Below, piece after piece: positions 41,205 through 49,798 of a stretch of DNA of 64,000 bases (positions within the stretch are counted from its first letter, which is position 1; each line of letters opens with the position of its first letter). Position numbers and translations under genes: made by a program. The notes beneath the pieces are model-generated. The model was not told the origin of the DNA and ran no database searches. It saw nothing but the letters and a program-made list of their open reading frames with translations. Source of the DNA: Pseudomonadales bacterium (GTDB taxonomy: Bacteria > Pseudomonadota > Gammaproteobacteria > Pseudomonadales > Halieaceae); NCBI GenBank assembly GCA_024234815.1, contig JACKNO010000002.1, positions 248,001-312,000 of the forward strand. The letters run 5' to 3'.

Positions 41205-41816
41205 TCAACGCTTCCCGTACTTGGGCAGGCGCAGGCCGAATAGAATCGCGGCGGCGCGCAACATGAAGGCCAACGCAATGGCCAGAGGCATCGCCAGGGC
41301 GGCGGTCGCAGGCAGCGCATCCAGGACGATATAGCCGGTGGAACCCAGCAGGGCGGCCGTGACATAAATCTCGGGCCCCAGCAGAACCGGCTCCTGGTTT
41401 AGCAGGGTATCGCGGATCACCGATCCGAACGTGGCTGTCATCATCCCCATCACCACCGCCACTAACGGCGACGCGCCCCAGGCCTGGGCCTTGATGGTGC
41501 CTAGCACACAGAACAGCGCGAGCCCTACCGCGTCGGCCCACAACAGCACCCTGTGCAAGGAGGTCAACAGCGGCGCGAGAAACCAGGTTGCCACGGCAGC
41601 GCCTATGCACATCCACAGGTACAGGTTGTCACTGACCCAGAATACGGTGTCAGTACCCAACAGCAGGTCGCGCGCGGTGCCGCCGCCAATTCCGGTAACG
41701 ATACCGAACAGTATGAAACCCAGGATATCCAGCTTCTTCTCCGCCGCGGCAAGCGCCCCGCTGATCGCGAACACCGCCACCGCAAGCACATCGACCAGGT
41801 GAATTACGCTGTCCAT
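41205..41816 (-). CDS. TRIC-type cation channel family membrane protein (UPF0126)
   Basis: A 203-aa membrane protein with seven hydrophobic segments in two repeats of a three-helix unit. The family motifs GGGTARDLLLG and the second-half counterpart FGSVIRDTLLN are present. Bacterial members of the trimeric intracellular cation channel family include YicG. It lies 27 bp after the GST-like gene, probably in one transcript with it and gltX. Confidence 0.9.
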   Translation of the reverse strand: MDSVIHLVDVLAVAVFAISGALAAAEKKLDILGFILFGIVTGIGGGTARDLLLGTDTVFWVSDNLYLWMCIGAAVATWFLAPLLTSLHRVLLWADAVGLALFCVLGTIKAQAWGASPLVAVVMGMMTATFGSVIRDTLLNQEPVLLGPEIYVTAALLGSTGYIVLDALPATAALAMPLAIALAFMLRAAAILFGLRLPKYGKR

Positions 41817-41843
41817 GCGGCTGCGCCTATCCGACTCCCGGCA

Positions 41844-42596
41844 TCAGCAACCGTAGGTATCGCTCAGGTACTGCAGAATATCCGCCGACTCGAACAGGCC
41901 GGTTTCAGTGTTGGGGTCATACAGGTAGGGGATGGAGACCCTGCCCTCCAGGTCCTGCAGTTGAAGGCGGTTCTCCAGGGTGCTCCGGGGGGTGATTTTC
42001 AGTGCCGAACGCACGGGCGGTAACAACCACTCCTGCAGTTCGGTACGGCCGCAGTTGCGCAGGATGTAGGCTATCTCCATCTCGCACAGCAGTTCGCGCA
42101 CCGGCCTCGCGTAGGGGCTGGATTCGAAACTGTACAACTCCAGCAGATACTCGGGAGATACTCCGGGCCGGGCCGTCATTCCCTGCTGCATGCGGGGTGC
42201 GCTGGCCAGCATCGAGCCCAGGGTCTGCAAGCGGCCCGCTCGCCACTTCAGGGGCAGGGGTCGCTGGCCGTAGGTTTCGAAGAGGTAGGCCACGATATCC
42301 AGGGACTCGTACATTTCGATCCCGGTATTGGGATCTACCAGGTAGGGGAACTGGGCTTTACCGCCGCGCTGTTCCACTTCCGGGCGAAAACGCTCGCCCT
42401 CTTTCGGGCATGGCAGAATTTCGGCATCCAGGTCCAGTTCGGTCAGGGCTTCGCGCACCAGCCGGCAGTAGGGGCAATTCTCTATATCGTACAACTGCAA
42501 CAGTTGCGCCGGCTTCACCGCCGCCGGCGTACAGCTTATGCCGTTGCTGCCGCGCACCAGGGTAGACAACAGGGAGCTCGCTATATTTCCCGCCAT
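41844..42596 (-). CDS. Tandem GST-N (thioredoxin-fold) domain protein
   Basis: A 250-aa protein made of two thioredoxin-fold GST N-terminal domains in tandem. The first (about residues 30-115) has a redox-type CPYC in YDIENCPYCRLVREAL and PYLVDPNTGIEMYESLDIVA. The second (about 145-248) has SPYA in FESSPYARPVRELL and PYLYDPNTETGLFESADILQ. There is no GST C-terminal helical domain. The first domain keeps both cysteines, the second none, so the halves have diverged after duplication. Similar proteins are annotated as glutathione S-transferase N-terminal domain proteins. The gene begins 3 bp after the gltX stop. Confidence 0.82.
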   Translation of the reverse strand: MAGNIASSLLSTLVRGSNGISCTPAAVKPAQLLQLYDIENCPYCRLVREALTELDLDAEILPCPKEGERFRPEVEQRGGKAQFPYLVDPNTGIEMYESLDIVAYLFETYGQRPLPLKWRAGRLQTLGSMLASAPRMQQGMTARPGVSPEYLLELYSFESSPYARPVRELLCEMEIAYILRNCGRTELQEWLLPPVRSALKITPRSTLENRLQLQDLEGRVSIPYLYDPNTETGLFESADILQYLSDTYGC

Positions 42597-42599
42597 AAT

Positions 42600-44114
42600 T
42601 TAATCCTCCGTCGCGCCGGACCCCGACGCTTCAACAAGGCCCTGGTACTCTTTCTCCAGGCGTTTGGCCGCTTTTTTTGAAACGCCGCCCAGCACATCTA
42701 TCGCGTGGCGGATGCGGGCGCGACTCATGTCGGCTCCCAGTAATTCCATGGAATCCACCACGGAAAAGGATGCACTTGACCCGGCGATAGCGACGAACAA
42801 AGGCGCCAGGAAGTCCTTTACTTTAACGCCGAGCGCGTCGGCGATCTCCTTCAGATCATTCCAGACTGTATCGCGGCTCCAGTGACGCTGGGCCTCCAGT
42901 CGCCACAGTGCAAACTGCATGCCCTTGACGATGTCCTCGCGCTCGCCCTTCACCGCAGCGAAACTCTCCTCGGTAATAGGCAGTGTACCTGACACCAGGA
43001 AGCTCGCCAGCGGGGCGAAATCACTCAGGGTCTCCAGCCGCTTCTGCGCGTGGGGCAGCACTTTCATCAGGTTGGCCTCATTGTAGGCCCAGTCCACCAG
43101 GCGCCGGGCCAGCTCGGCCTCGTCCAGGTCCTCACGAATCCAGGTGCCATTCAGCCACTTCAGTTTTTCCACATCGAAGATGGGCCCGCCAAGCGAAACC
43201 CGCTGGATGTCGAACTCGGCAATCATATCGCTGAGGGAAAACTTCTCCCGCTCGTCGGGCATTGACCAACCCATGCGCCCGAGATAGTTCAGCAGTGCCT
43301 CCGGCAGAAAACCCATGCGCTGGTAATACAGGATACTGGTGGGGTTCTTGCGCTTGCTGAGCTTGGACTTGTCCGGGTTGCGCAACAGCGGCAGGTGGCA
43401 CAGGCTGGGCATTTCCCAGCCAAAGTATTCATACAGCAATTTATGCTTCGGCGCCGAGTTGATCCACTCCTCGCCGCGCAGTACGTGGGTAATACCCATC
43501 AGGTGGTCGTCCACCACGTTGGCCAGGTGATAGGTGGGCATGCCGTCAGACTTGAGCAGTATCTGCGCATCCACCATGCTCCAGTCCAGCTCGATGGTGC
43601 CGCGCAGCATATCCTCGATTACACAGGCGCCTTCACCCTCGGGCACCATCATGCGAATGACGTACGCATCCCCCGCCGCCCTGCGCTTCTCAACTTCGGC
43701 GGCGGGCAGCATCAGGTCAGCGGGTTTGAGGGCGGTACTGGTACCCGCGCTTTGCCGCGCCTCGCGCAACGCATCCAGTTCCGCCGTGGTGCGATAGCAG
43801 ACGAAGGCTTTTCCCTCTTCCACCAGTTGCATGGCGTACTGGCCGTAAAGCTCCATGCGCTCACTCTGGCGGTAGGGGCCGTTGGCGCCTCCCACATCCG
43901 GGCCCTCGTCCCACTCCAGCCCCAGCCAGCGCAAGGAGTCGAGAATGGCCTGCTCCGACTCGGCGCTGCTGCGCACCTGGTCGGTATCCTCGATACGCAA
44001 CAGGAACTGGCCGCCATGGGCGCGGGCGAAACACAGGTTGAAGAGTGCGATATAGGCGGTACCCACATGGGGGTCACCGGTGGGTGAAGGCGCTATGCGG
44101 GTGCGAACGGTCAT
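42600..44114 (-). CDS. gltX: Glutamyl-tRNA synthetase
   Basis: A 504-aa class I aminoacyl-tRNA synthetase charging tRNA-Glu. The HIGH-type signature is APSPTGDPHVGTAYIALFN and the KMSKS-type signature is DKSKLSKRKNPTS. Other family blocks are LLRIEDTDQVRSS, LLKSDGMPTYHLANVVDDHL and GITHVLRGEEWINSAPKH. The length fits the alpha- or gamma-proteobacterial type. It heads a likely transcript with the GST-like and TRIC genes. Confidence 0.97.
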   Translation of the reverse strand: MTVRTRIAPSPTGDPHVGTAYIALFNLCFARAHGGQFLLRIEDTDQVRSSAESEQAILDSLRWLGLEWDEGPDVGGANGPYRQSERMELYGQYAMQLVEEGKAFVCYRTTAELDALREARQSAGTSTALKPADLMLPAAEVEKRRAAGDAYVIRMMVPEGEGACVIEDMLRGTIELDWSMVDAQILLKSDGMPTYHLANVVDDHLMGITHVLRGEEWINSAPKHKLLYEYFGWEMPSLCHLPLLRNPDKSKLSKRKNPTSILYYQRMGFLPEALLNYLGRMGWSMPDEREKFSLSDMIAEFDIQRVSLGGPIFDVEKLKWLNGTWIREDLDEAELARRLVDWAYNEANLMKVLPHAQKRLETLSDFAPLASFLVSGTLPITEESFAAVKGEREDIVKGMQFALWRLEAQRHWSRDTVWNDLKEIADALGVKVKDFLAPLFVAIAGSSASFSVVDSMELLGADMSRARIRHAIDVLGGVSKKAAKRLEKEYQGLVEASGSGATED

Positions 44115-44189
44115 GGGTATCCGGTATCTGTTTTTGCGGAGCAGGGATTATACGGGCTGGACCGGGTAAAGCCCATCACATGCGCCGCT

Positions 44190-44960
44190 TCAGCCCGCCG
44201 CCTGCAACCACGCCGGCAGTGCGCGGCGCCAATCGAAGGCGTCCAGCACCCGCAGAAAGGGTTCATCCAAACCGGCCCGCAGGGTCAGTGCGACGCCGGT
44301 CGAGGGGTGGCTCACCTCAAGGGCGGTACACGCCAGCAGCAGGCGATGACAATCGTACTGCTTCTGGAAAAAACGGTTGTGCACACCCTTGCCGTGCTTG
44401 GCATCACCAATGACGGGGTAGCCTATGTGCTTCATATGGCGTCGCAACTGGTGCTTGCGCCCCGTCTCGGGCCGCAGTGCCACCAGGCTGTAACGGGTCT
44501 GCGGGTAGCGGTCCACAGCGACTGCAATTTCCGCTGTCGCCAGGCGCTGATAATGGGTGACAGCAGCTTGCCCGTCCCGCTGCCGGCCCCTCGCTATCCG
44601 GTCTCGATCTGCCAGGCGATCCAGTTCTTCGACGAGCGGGTAATCAATGGTGCCGGCCTCGGGACTATAACCGCGCACCACCGCCAGGTAGTGCTTGCGC
44701 ACCTCGCCCGCCGAAAACTGCGCGGCGAGGCGACGGGCGTTCTCGCTGGACAAGGCAAACAGCAGTACGCCGGAGGTCGGCTTGTCCAGCCGATGCACCG
44801 GGTACACATGCTGTCCGACCTGGTCGCGCACCATCTGCAGGGCGAAGCGGGTCTCGTGGCGGTCGATGGGGCTGCGGTGCACCAACAGGCCGCTGGGCTT
44901 GTTGACGGCCACAAGGTGCTCATCCCGGTAGATAAGCTCGCAGGTTTCAGGATTGCCCAT
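44190..44960 (-). CDS. truC: tRNA pseudouridine(65) synthase-like RluA-family enzyme
   Basis: A 256-aa RluA-family pseudouridine synthase, closest to TruC, which modifies U65 of tRNA-Ile and tRNA-Asp. The catalytic Asp is D59 in YPVHRLDKPTSGVLLFAL. Other markers are LIYRDEHLVAVNKPSGLLVH, ETGRKHQLRRHMKHIGYPVI and GDAKHGKGVHNRFF. ATG 44960 fits the family start and is preceded by GCGAGAG. RluA paralogues overlap in motif, so the exact target is less certain than the fold. Confidence 0.85.
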   Translation of the reverse strand: MGNPETCELIYRDEHLVAVNKPSGLLVHRSPIDRHETRFALQMVRDQVGQHVYPVHRLDKPTSGVLLFALSSENARRLAAQFSAGEVRKHYLAVVRGYSPEAGTIDYPLVEELDRLADRDRIARGRQRDGQAAVTHYQRLATAEIAVAVDRYPQTRYSLVALRPETGRKHQLRRHMKHIGYPVIGDAKHGKGVHNRFFQKQYDCHRLLLACTALEVSHPSTGVALTLRAGLDEPFLRVLDAFDWRRALPAWLQAAG

Positions 44961-45145
44961 AATCTCTCGCGTCGTGCAGCGTGTTTGCCAGCCCCCGAAT
45001 ATACACCAGCGGGCAGCGCTTCCATCCCGCCGTCGCCGGGGCTGCATCGGCCTGCAGCGGGGCGTATCTGTTCGGCAACTTGGTAAATCCCGCGGTTACC
45101 GCGATAATGCTCCACAACTCCAGGACCTGACCGAGGATAGATATC

Positions 45146-46150
45146 ATGCCCAAACAGCAGTTACTGCCTGACTTAATCGGACACACACCCCTGCTGTACC
45201 TGCGCAAGGCCTCGGAACTCACCGGCTGCCATATCTACGGCAAGGCCGAATTCATGAATCCGGGCGGCTCCATCAAGGACCGCACCGCCCTGGGTATCAT
45301 CCGCGCGGCGGAGCGCTCGGGCGAGCTGCAACCCGGGGGGGTCATTGTCGAAGGCACCGCCGGCAATACTGGCATCGGCCTCACCCTCGTGGCAAACGCC
45401 CTGGGGTACGAGTGCGTGATCGTGATGCCGCAGAATGCCAGCGAGGAAAAAGTCGCGCAGCTGGAAATGCTGGGAGCCGAGCTACTGCTGGTGCCCTCCG
45501 TGCCCTACACCGACAGCCACCACTATATTCACACCGCGGAACGGGTCGCCGCCGGCAGGCGCAAGGACGAGGCCAATGGCGCCATCTGGGCGCGCCAGTT
45601 TGATAATCCCGCCAACCGCGAGATCCATTACAGCACTACCGGCCAGGAAATATGGCAACAGAGCGATGGCAAGATCGACGGATTCATCTGCGCTGTCGGC
45701 ACAGGCGGCACCCTCAGTGGGGTTGCCGATGCACTGCGCGAGCATAATCGCGATATCAAGATAGGCCTTGCAGACCCCATGGGCTCGGCCCTGTACAGCC
45801 ATTTCACCGCGGGCGAGTTGCGCGCCGAAGGCGAGTCCATCGCCGAGGGTATCGGTGTTTCCTTTGTCCCGGGCAACCTGGCCGGGCTGGAGCTCGATTT
45901 CTCGTGCCGCGTCGATGACGAGGAAGCCCTGCCCCTGGTCTATGACCTGCTGAAGGAAGAAGGCATCTCGGTGGGCGGCTCCAGCGGCATCAATATCGGT
46001 GGCGCCATCGCATTGGCGCGGGAACTGGGCCCCGGCCATACCATTGTCACTGTGCTGTGCGATTCCGGCAGTCGCTACCAGAGCAAGCTGTTCAACCCCG
46101 AGTACCTGTGGAAGCACAAGCTGCCCTACCCGCACTGGATTGCCAACTAG
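45146..46150 (+). CDS. Cysteine synthase-like PLP enzyme
   Basis: A 334-aa member of the O-acetylserine sulfhydrylase / cystathionine beta-synthase fold. It has the PLP lysine K44 in NPGGSIKDRTALGII, the loop VEGTAGNTGIGLTLVANALG and the phosphate-binding GTGGTLSGVADAL, with SVGGSSGINIGGAIALA near the end. It resembles an atypical CysK group with a longer middle part (QNASEEKVAQLEMLGAELLL). The reaction is probably cysteine formation from O-acetylserine and sulfide, but the subgroup may have another substrate. It reads divergently from truC. Confidence 0.85.
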   Translation: MPKQQLLPDLIGHTPLLYLRKASELTGCHIYGKAEFMNPGGSIKDRTALGIIRAAERSGELQPGGVIVEGTAGNTGIGLTLVANALGYECVIVMPQNASEEKVAQLEMLGAELLLVPSVPYTDSHHYIHTAERVAAGRRKDEANGAIWARQFDNPANREIHYSTTGQEIWQQSDGKIDGFICAVGTGGTLSGVADALREHNRDIKIGLADPMGSALYSHFTAGELRAEGESIAEGIGVSFVPGNLAGLELDFSCRVDDEEALPLVYDLLKEEGISVGGSSGINIGGAIALARELGPGHTIVTVLCDSGSRYQSKLFNPEYLWKHKLPYPHWIAN

Positions 46151-46226
46151 ATGCGGGAAAACTGCCGGGGCACCACCGGGTTCCGGGGATAACGAAAACA
46201 GCGTCATGCGGGAGAGCAGACTACCC

Positions 46227-47369
46227 ATGAAAAGGCCCAGTGGCAGTTTATCTATCGACTCCTTGTCTCGCAGCTCCCTGTCCCGCGGTTCCCTGGCTCA
46301 CAGAACGGTGCTGCTGGGATGCCTGCTGGGCATTGCCCTCGCCGGCTGTACTTACATTGGGCCCAAATCCATCAGCTCCGGCAGGCTGGCCTACAACGAA
46401 GCCATCGCTGAAACCAACAACCAACAGATGCTGATGGTGCTGGTACACAACCGCTACGACGAGCAGGGAAGTATGCTGGCGGTCGCCAGCGTTACCGCCA
46501 ATGTCAGCGTGAAAAGCAGTGCCGGTGTACAGGCCGGCTTCGGCGGCAGCAGCAGCTACCAGGGCAATCTCATACCCTTTGCGGGTGGCGTGATCTACGA
46601 GGAAAATCCCACTATCTCCTACACCCCGGTGGCAGGGGAAAAGTACCTGAGCCGGCTGAGCGTGCCACTGCCGATTGGCATGCTGGCACAAATCACACGC
46701 ACCCAGACAGACCCGCGCGCGGCTCTCATCGGGCTGATTTCATCGGTAAACGGAATCTACAATCCCGACTTTGTCTTCGGCGAGAATGATCACGACCCGC
46801 GCTTTGACCGCATTGTCACGATCATTTCCGAACTGAGCCAGGCGCACCGCTTGAACTGGGTGGAGAACGCGGGAAAACCGGAAAAGTTTTCGATCGTCAT
46901 CGACCGATCAGCTCCAGAGCACGCTGCGATGGCGCAAGAATTGCTGGATATAATCGGACTTTCCCGGGAAGAATTTACCGGCCCGCAAATCGTGATCCCG
47001 GTCGTCCTGTCCCTCAATGGCGCCAGGGAGGGCGTGATGGGCATTACCACCCGTTCAATCTATGACCTGGTGGAAATCATGACCGCCCGTATCGAGGTGC
47101 CGCCGATCGACGAGGAAAATGGCGTCGTCGCGGAATATCCCCCGGTGGGTCGCCTCGGTAAAGACCTGACAGTGCATTATTCCGAAAAGGAGCCGGAGCA
47201 CGCCTATGTCGCGGTAGCGGACCGCGGCGGCTGGTTCTATATCGATGAGAGGGACCGCATCACCAAGCGCTACTTCAGACTGCTGTCCAGCCTGTGGTCG
47301 CTGGCCGTGGCCAGCTCTGTCGCCGATGGTCCGGCGGCGCCACTGCTGACAGTGCCGGTAAGCAATTAA
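46227..47369 (+). CDS. Lipoprotein of unknown function
   Basis: A protein of about 380 aa with a lipobox (LGIALAGC) after an unusual Ser/Leu/Arg-rich leader (SLSIDSLSRSSLSRGSLAHR) that repeats SLSR-type units. The mature part begins CTYIGPKSISSGRLAYNEAI and continues with beta-rich segments (YTPVAGEKYLSRLSVPLPIG). I recall this SSGRxxYNEAI pattern from uncharacterised exported proteins but know no function. A Met 7 codons earlier (46206) is an alternative start. A long open frame continues upstream in the cysteine-synthase region but is not the real start. Confidence 0.75.
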   Translation: MKRPSGSLSIDSLSRSSLSRGSLAHRTVLLGCLLGIALAGCTYIGPKSISSGRLAYNEAIAETNNQQMLMVLVHNRYDEQGSMLAVASVTANVSVKSSAGVQAGFGGSSSYQGNLIPFAGGVIYEENPTISYTPVAGEKYLSRLSVPLPIGMLAQITRTQTDPRAALIGLISSVNGIYNPDFVFGENDHDPRFDRIVTIISELSQAHRLNWVENAGKPEKFSIVIDRSAPEHAAMAQELLDIIGLSREEFTGPQIVIPVVLSLNGAREGVMGITTRSIYDLVEIMTARIEVPPIDEENGVVAEYPPVGRLGKDLTVHYSEKEPEHAYVAVADRGGWFYIDERDRITKRYFRLLSSLWSLAVASSVADGPAAPLLTVPVSN

Positions 47370-47476
47370 CCTGTTGGCGCGCCCCAAATAGACCGCGGTC
47401 CGTGCCATACTTGCGGCTGTTCCCGATCCCGGCGCGATGAGTTGCTTGCCGGCACTGTGCTCTCACGAGGCTAGCC

Positions 47477-48382
47477 ATGAAAACTTTCACTGCTGCAGAC
47501 GTCCCGGACCAGACCGGAAAGACCATTTTCATTACCGGCGCCAACACCGGGCTGGGGTTTGAGGCGGCGAAAGTACTTGCCGGCAAGGGCGCCAGGGTGA
47601 TTATAGGCTGCCGGTCAAACGATAAAGCCCGCCAGGCCAAAACCAATATACTGGCCGCATACCCGAACGCGGACATCGCCACCGTGGCACTGGACCTCGC
47701 CAGTCTCGCCTCAGTAAAAAAGGCGGCGGCGACAGTCGCCAAAGAGCCCAGACTGGATGTCCTCATCAACAACGCCGGCATTATGATTCCGCCATATGAA
47801 CTGACCCGGGACGGCTTTGAATCCCAGTTCGGCGTCAATCACCTCGGGCCTTTTGCACTCACCAGCCTGCTGCTGGACAAGCTGGGGGAAACACCGGATG
47901 CCAGGGTTGTCAGTACCGCCAGCATCGCCCACAAGCAGGGCAGGATACATTTCGACGACATCAACGCCGAGCGCGGCTACAACCGCATTGCGCGCTACGC
48001 CCAGAGCAAGATCGCCAATCTCTATTTCGCCTATGAACTGCAGCGGCGCCTGTCGGCCGCGGGCGCCAGCACCATTTCAGTCGCGGCCCACCCGGGTATC
48101 GCCGATACCGAGTTATCGCGCTATCTCCCGCAAGCGCTGATGCTGCTCGCACCCCTGTTTCGGCCACTGTTCAACACCCCCGCCGAGGGAGCCTGGCCAA
48201 CGCTCATGGCCGCCACTGCTCCTGGAGTACAGGGCGGGGAGTACTACGGACCCAGCAAACGCAATGAAACAGCCGGGCCGGCGATCAGGGTAAAATCCAA
48301 CAGGCGCAGCCATGACGATGAGGTTGCGGCCAGGCTGTGGGAATTGTCTATCGAGATGACCGGCATCGACCCGAAGATATGA
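47477..48382 (+). CDS. SDR oxidoreductase, retinol/protochlorophyllide-reductase-like
   Basis: A 301-aa short-chain dehydrogenase of the long RDH/POR-like branch. Cofactor motif FITGANTGLGFEAAKVLAGK, then the Arg-containing VIIGCRSNDKA (suggesting NADP(H)), LDVLINNAGIMIPPYELTRD, FGVNHLGPFALTSLLL and an active-site YAQSKIANL. The C-terminal part resembles WW-domain oxidoreductase/retinol dehydrogenase homologues. The ATG follows GAGGCTAGCC. Substrate unknown. Confidence 0.9.
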   Translation: MKTFTAADVPDQTGKTIFITGANTGLGFEAAKVLAGKGARVIIGCRSNDKARQAKTNILAAYPNADIATVALDLASLASVKKAAATVAKEPRLDVLINNAGIMIPPYELTRDGFESQFGVNHLGPFALTSLLLDKLGETPDARVVSTASIAHKQGRIHFDDINAERGYNRIARYAQSKIANLYFAYELQRRLSAAGASTISVAAHPGIADTELSRYLPQALMLLAPLFRPLFNTPAEGAWPTLMAATAPGVQGGEYYGPSKRNETAGPAIRVKSNRRSHDDEVAARLWELSIEMTGIDPKI

Positions 48383-48526
48383 CCCCGGTTCGGGCGCTCG
48401 CCTGACCGACCAAAAAAATGGGGACCCGATACGTGAAAGTATGACACTATTTGCAGCACCGCACCGGCAGACGCATCGACAACGGCGCCCTGCGAGGAGT
48501 GTCAAACCACCATCTGGAGATGTTCT

Positions 48527-48856
48527 ATGAAAACAATAATACCACTCGCTGTTTTGTTCGCCCTGGTCACAGCTTGCTCCGCACAGGCGCCCGCTCCGGA
48601 AAAACAGGTAAAGGCAAACCTGGCCGCACCCATCGACTGCTCTACCGCGGCCGCGGATATCAAAACGCTGACCAGTGAAAAAGCGCGCACCTCCCAGGAA
48701 GTCGAGGACGGGGCGAGCTCTATTATTCCAATTGGCGCCGTGGCCCACCTGTTCGGCGGCAGCGAGTCCCAAACATTTGAGATCGGTACCGGCGAGTACA
48801 ACAAGAAGCTGGACGCAAAAATTGCCGAAATCAAGAAGCAGTGCAACATTAACTGA
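48527..48856 (+). CDS. Small lipoprotein of unknown function
   Basis: A 109-aa lipoprotein: signal MKTIIPLAVLFALVTAC with a lipobox cysteine, a short Ala/Pro linker, then a helical domain (CSTAAADIKTLTSEKARTSQ) and a C-terminal helix (YNKKLDAKIAEIKKQCNIN). A central hydrophobic Gly-rich stretch (SSIIPIGAVAHLFGGSESQT) may be a membrane-inserting hairpin. Two cysteines in the mature part could form a disulfide. No family known to me. Confidence 0.72.
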   Translation: MKTIIPLAVLFALVTACSAQAPAPEKQVKANLAAPIDCSTAAADIKTLTSEKARTSQEVEDGASSIIPIGAVAHLFGGSESQTFEIGTGEYNKKLDAKIAEIKKQCNIN

Positions 48857-49167
48857 AGTCGGCAGTTAACCGGGCAACACCCACATCCGCGGTCCCACTG
48901 ACAGCTGTCAGCGGGTACCGCCTGCTCCTCCATGCAATCACCCGGGTCGACTACCTTTTCCTGTCTGCCTTACACCTCCCCCGAACGAGTTTTCATTGCA
49001 TGCCATATAAAAATGGCTGGTAATAACGCAGCGCTATAATCCCCGGCACCATGCCGATGCCTGCCCTGCCCGCACCGGGACGGATATCCCATTCACCTCA
49101 TCGCAAACCGCCCTAACCGGAATTTTGCCAATTCGCACTAAATTGCTACGGGACAACACCAGCGGGT
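48857..49167. other. Non-coding gap upstream of the eCIS operon
   Basis: No gene is supported here. It contains a perfect 14-bp palindrome, CTGACAGCTGTCAG (48898-48911), and a perfect -10-like TATAAT (49035-49040) without a convincing -35 partner. Confidence 0.4.
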
Positions 49168-49196
49168 TTGACAGCGAGCCAAGCGGCATCTAGTTT
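49168..49196 (+). promoter_or_regulatory. Putative sigma-70 promoter of the eCIS operon
   Basis: A perfect -35 TTGACA (49168-49173), 17 nt, then a weak -10 TAGTTT (49191-49196). The predicted start near 49203 leaves a leader of about 190 nt before the first gene, containing the structures at 49202-49294. Confidence 0.45.
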
Positions 49197-49201
49197 GAAG
49201 T

Positions 49202-49294
49202 GAGATCTCGCGGATGCCATCAGAGTCGTCCTATCGAAGCCAGGGGGAAGAGTTTTTCCGCCGTACGGCGGAGCGGGTTTCGCGACAGCGCGAA
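49202..49294 (+). other. Structured 5' leader of the eCIS operon (three palindromes)
   Basis: GAGATCTC (49202-49209), the perfect 14-bp palindrome CCGCCGTACGGCGG (49258-49271) and the hairpin TTCGCG-ACAG-CGCGAA (49279-49294) lie in sequence within the predicted leader. They could be regulator sites or RNA structures. No known riboswitch family is recognised. Confidence 0.4.
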
Positions 49295-49395
49295 GCTCGA
49301 CACAGGTAGACAGGGCTGGCAACTGACAACAGATCAGCAGTCACGGGGCCAGTCAGAACCGATGCGCTTTATACGGGCGATCAGGGAGGTGAGAC

Positions 49396-49767
49396 ATGGC
49401 AGAAACAATCAGGTGGAACTTCGTCACCCAGGTGCTCAACGGCCCTAACGTCTCCGCGGCAGGCACTACCGACACCGTGGATGCCTACGACAAATTCAAT
49501 ATCCGTATCGAAGACAGCCAGAGCCAGGCGGTGAGCCTGGTGCCACCCGGCGCCGGTATAACCCTGCTGGTCATCAACCCCGTCACTCCCGACGAGACAC
49601 TGAGTTACGAGCTGGACGGCAACCCGGTGGCGCTGGATGGTCCCCATGTCCTGCTCGGCAGCGGCGCCGTCGGCCTGCTCGGCGGCGTCACCAGCCTCAC
49701 TTTTACCAATAACACCGGCGCCGATGCAGTGATCGAGATACTGGTCGGCAGAGATTCCACTCCGTAG
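49396..49767 (+). CDS. Beta-rich hypothetical protein, first gene of the eCIS operon
   Basis: A 123-aa acidic, beta-rich protein without signal peptide (IRWNFVTQVLNGPNVSAAGT; TSLTFTNNTGADAVIEILVG). The ATG follows a very strong site (GGAGGTGAG). It sits 31 bp ahead of the sheath gene in the same direction, so it is probably part of the particle or its assembly. No family is recognised; it could be a decoration, inner-tube accessory or regulatory protein. Confidence 0.6.
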   Translation: MAETIRWNFVTQVLNGPNVSAAGTTDTVDAYDKFNIRIEDSQSQAVSLVPPGAGITLLVINPVTPDETLSYELDGNPVALDGPHVLLGSGAVGLLGGVTSLTFTNNTGADAVIEILVGRDSTP

Positions 49768-49798
49768 CAAGGCCCACAGTACTACAAGGAGATCCACC

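Noticed and set aside
45999..46226. Upstream extension of the lipoprotein gene
   Set aside because: It overlaps the cysteine-synthase gene in another frame, and the signal peptide would be buried internally.
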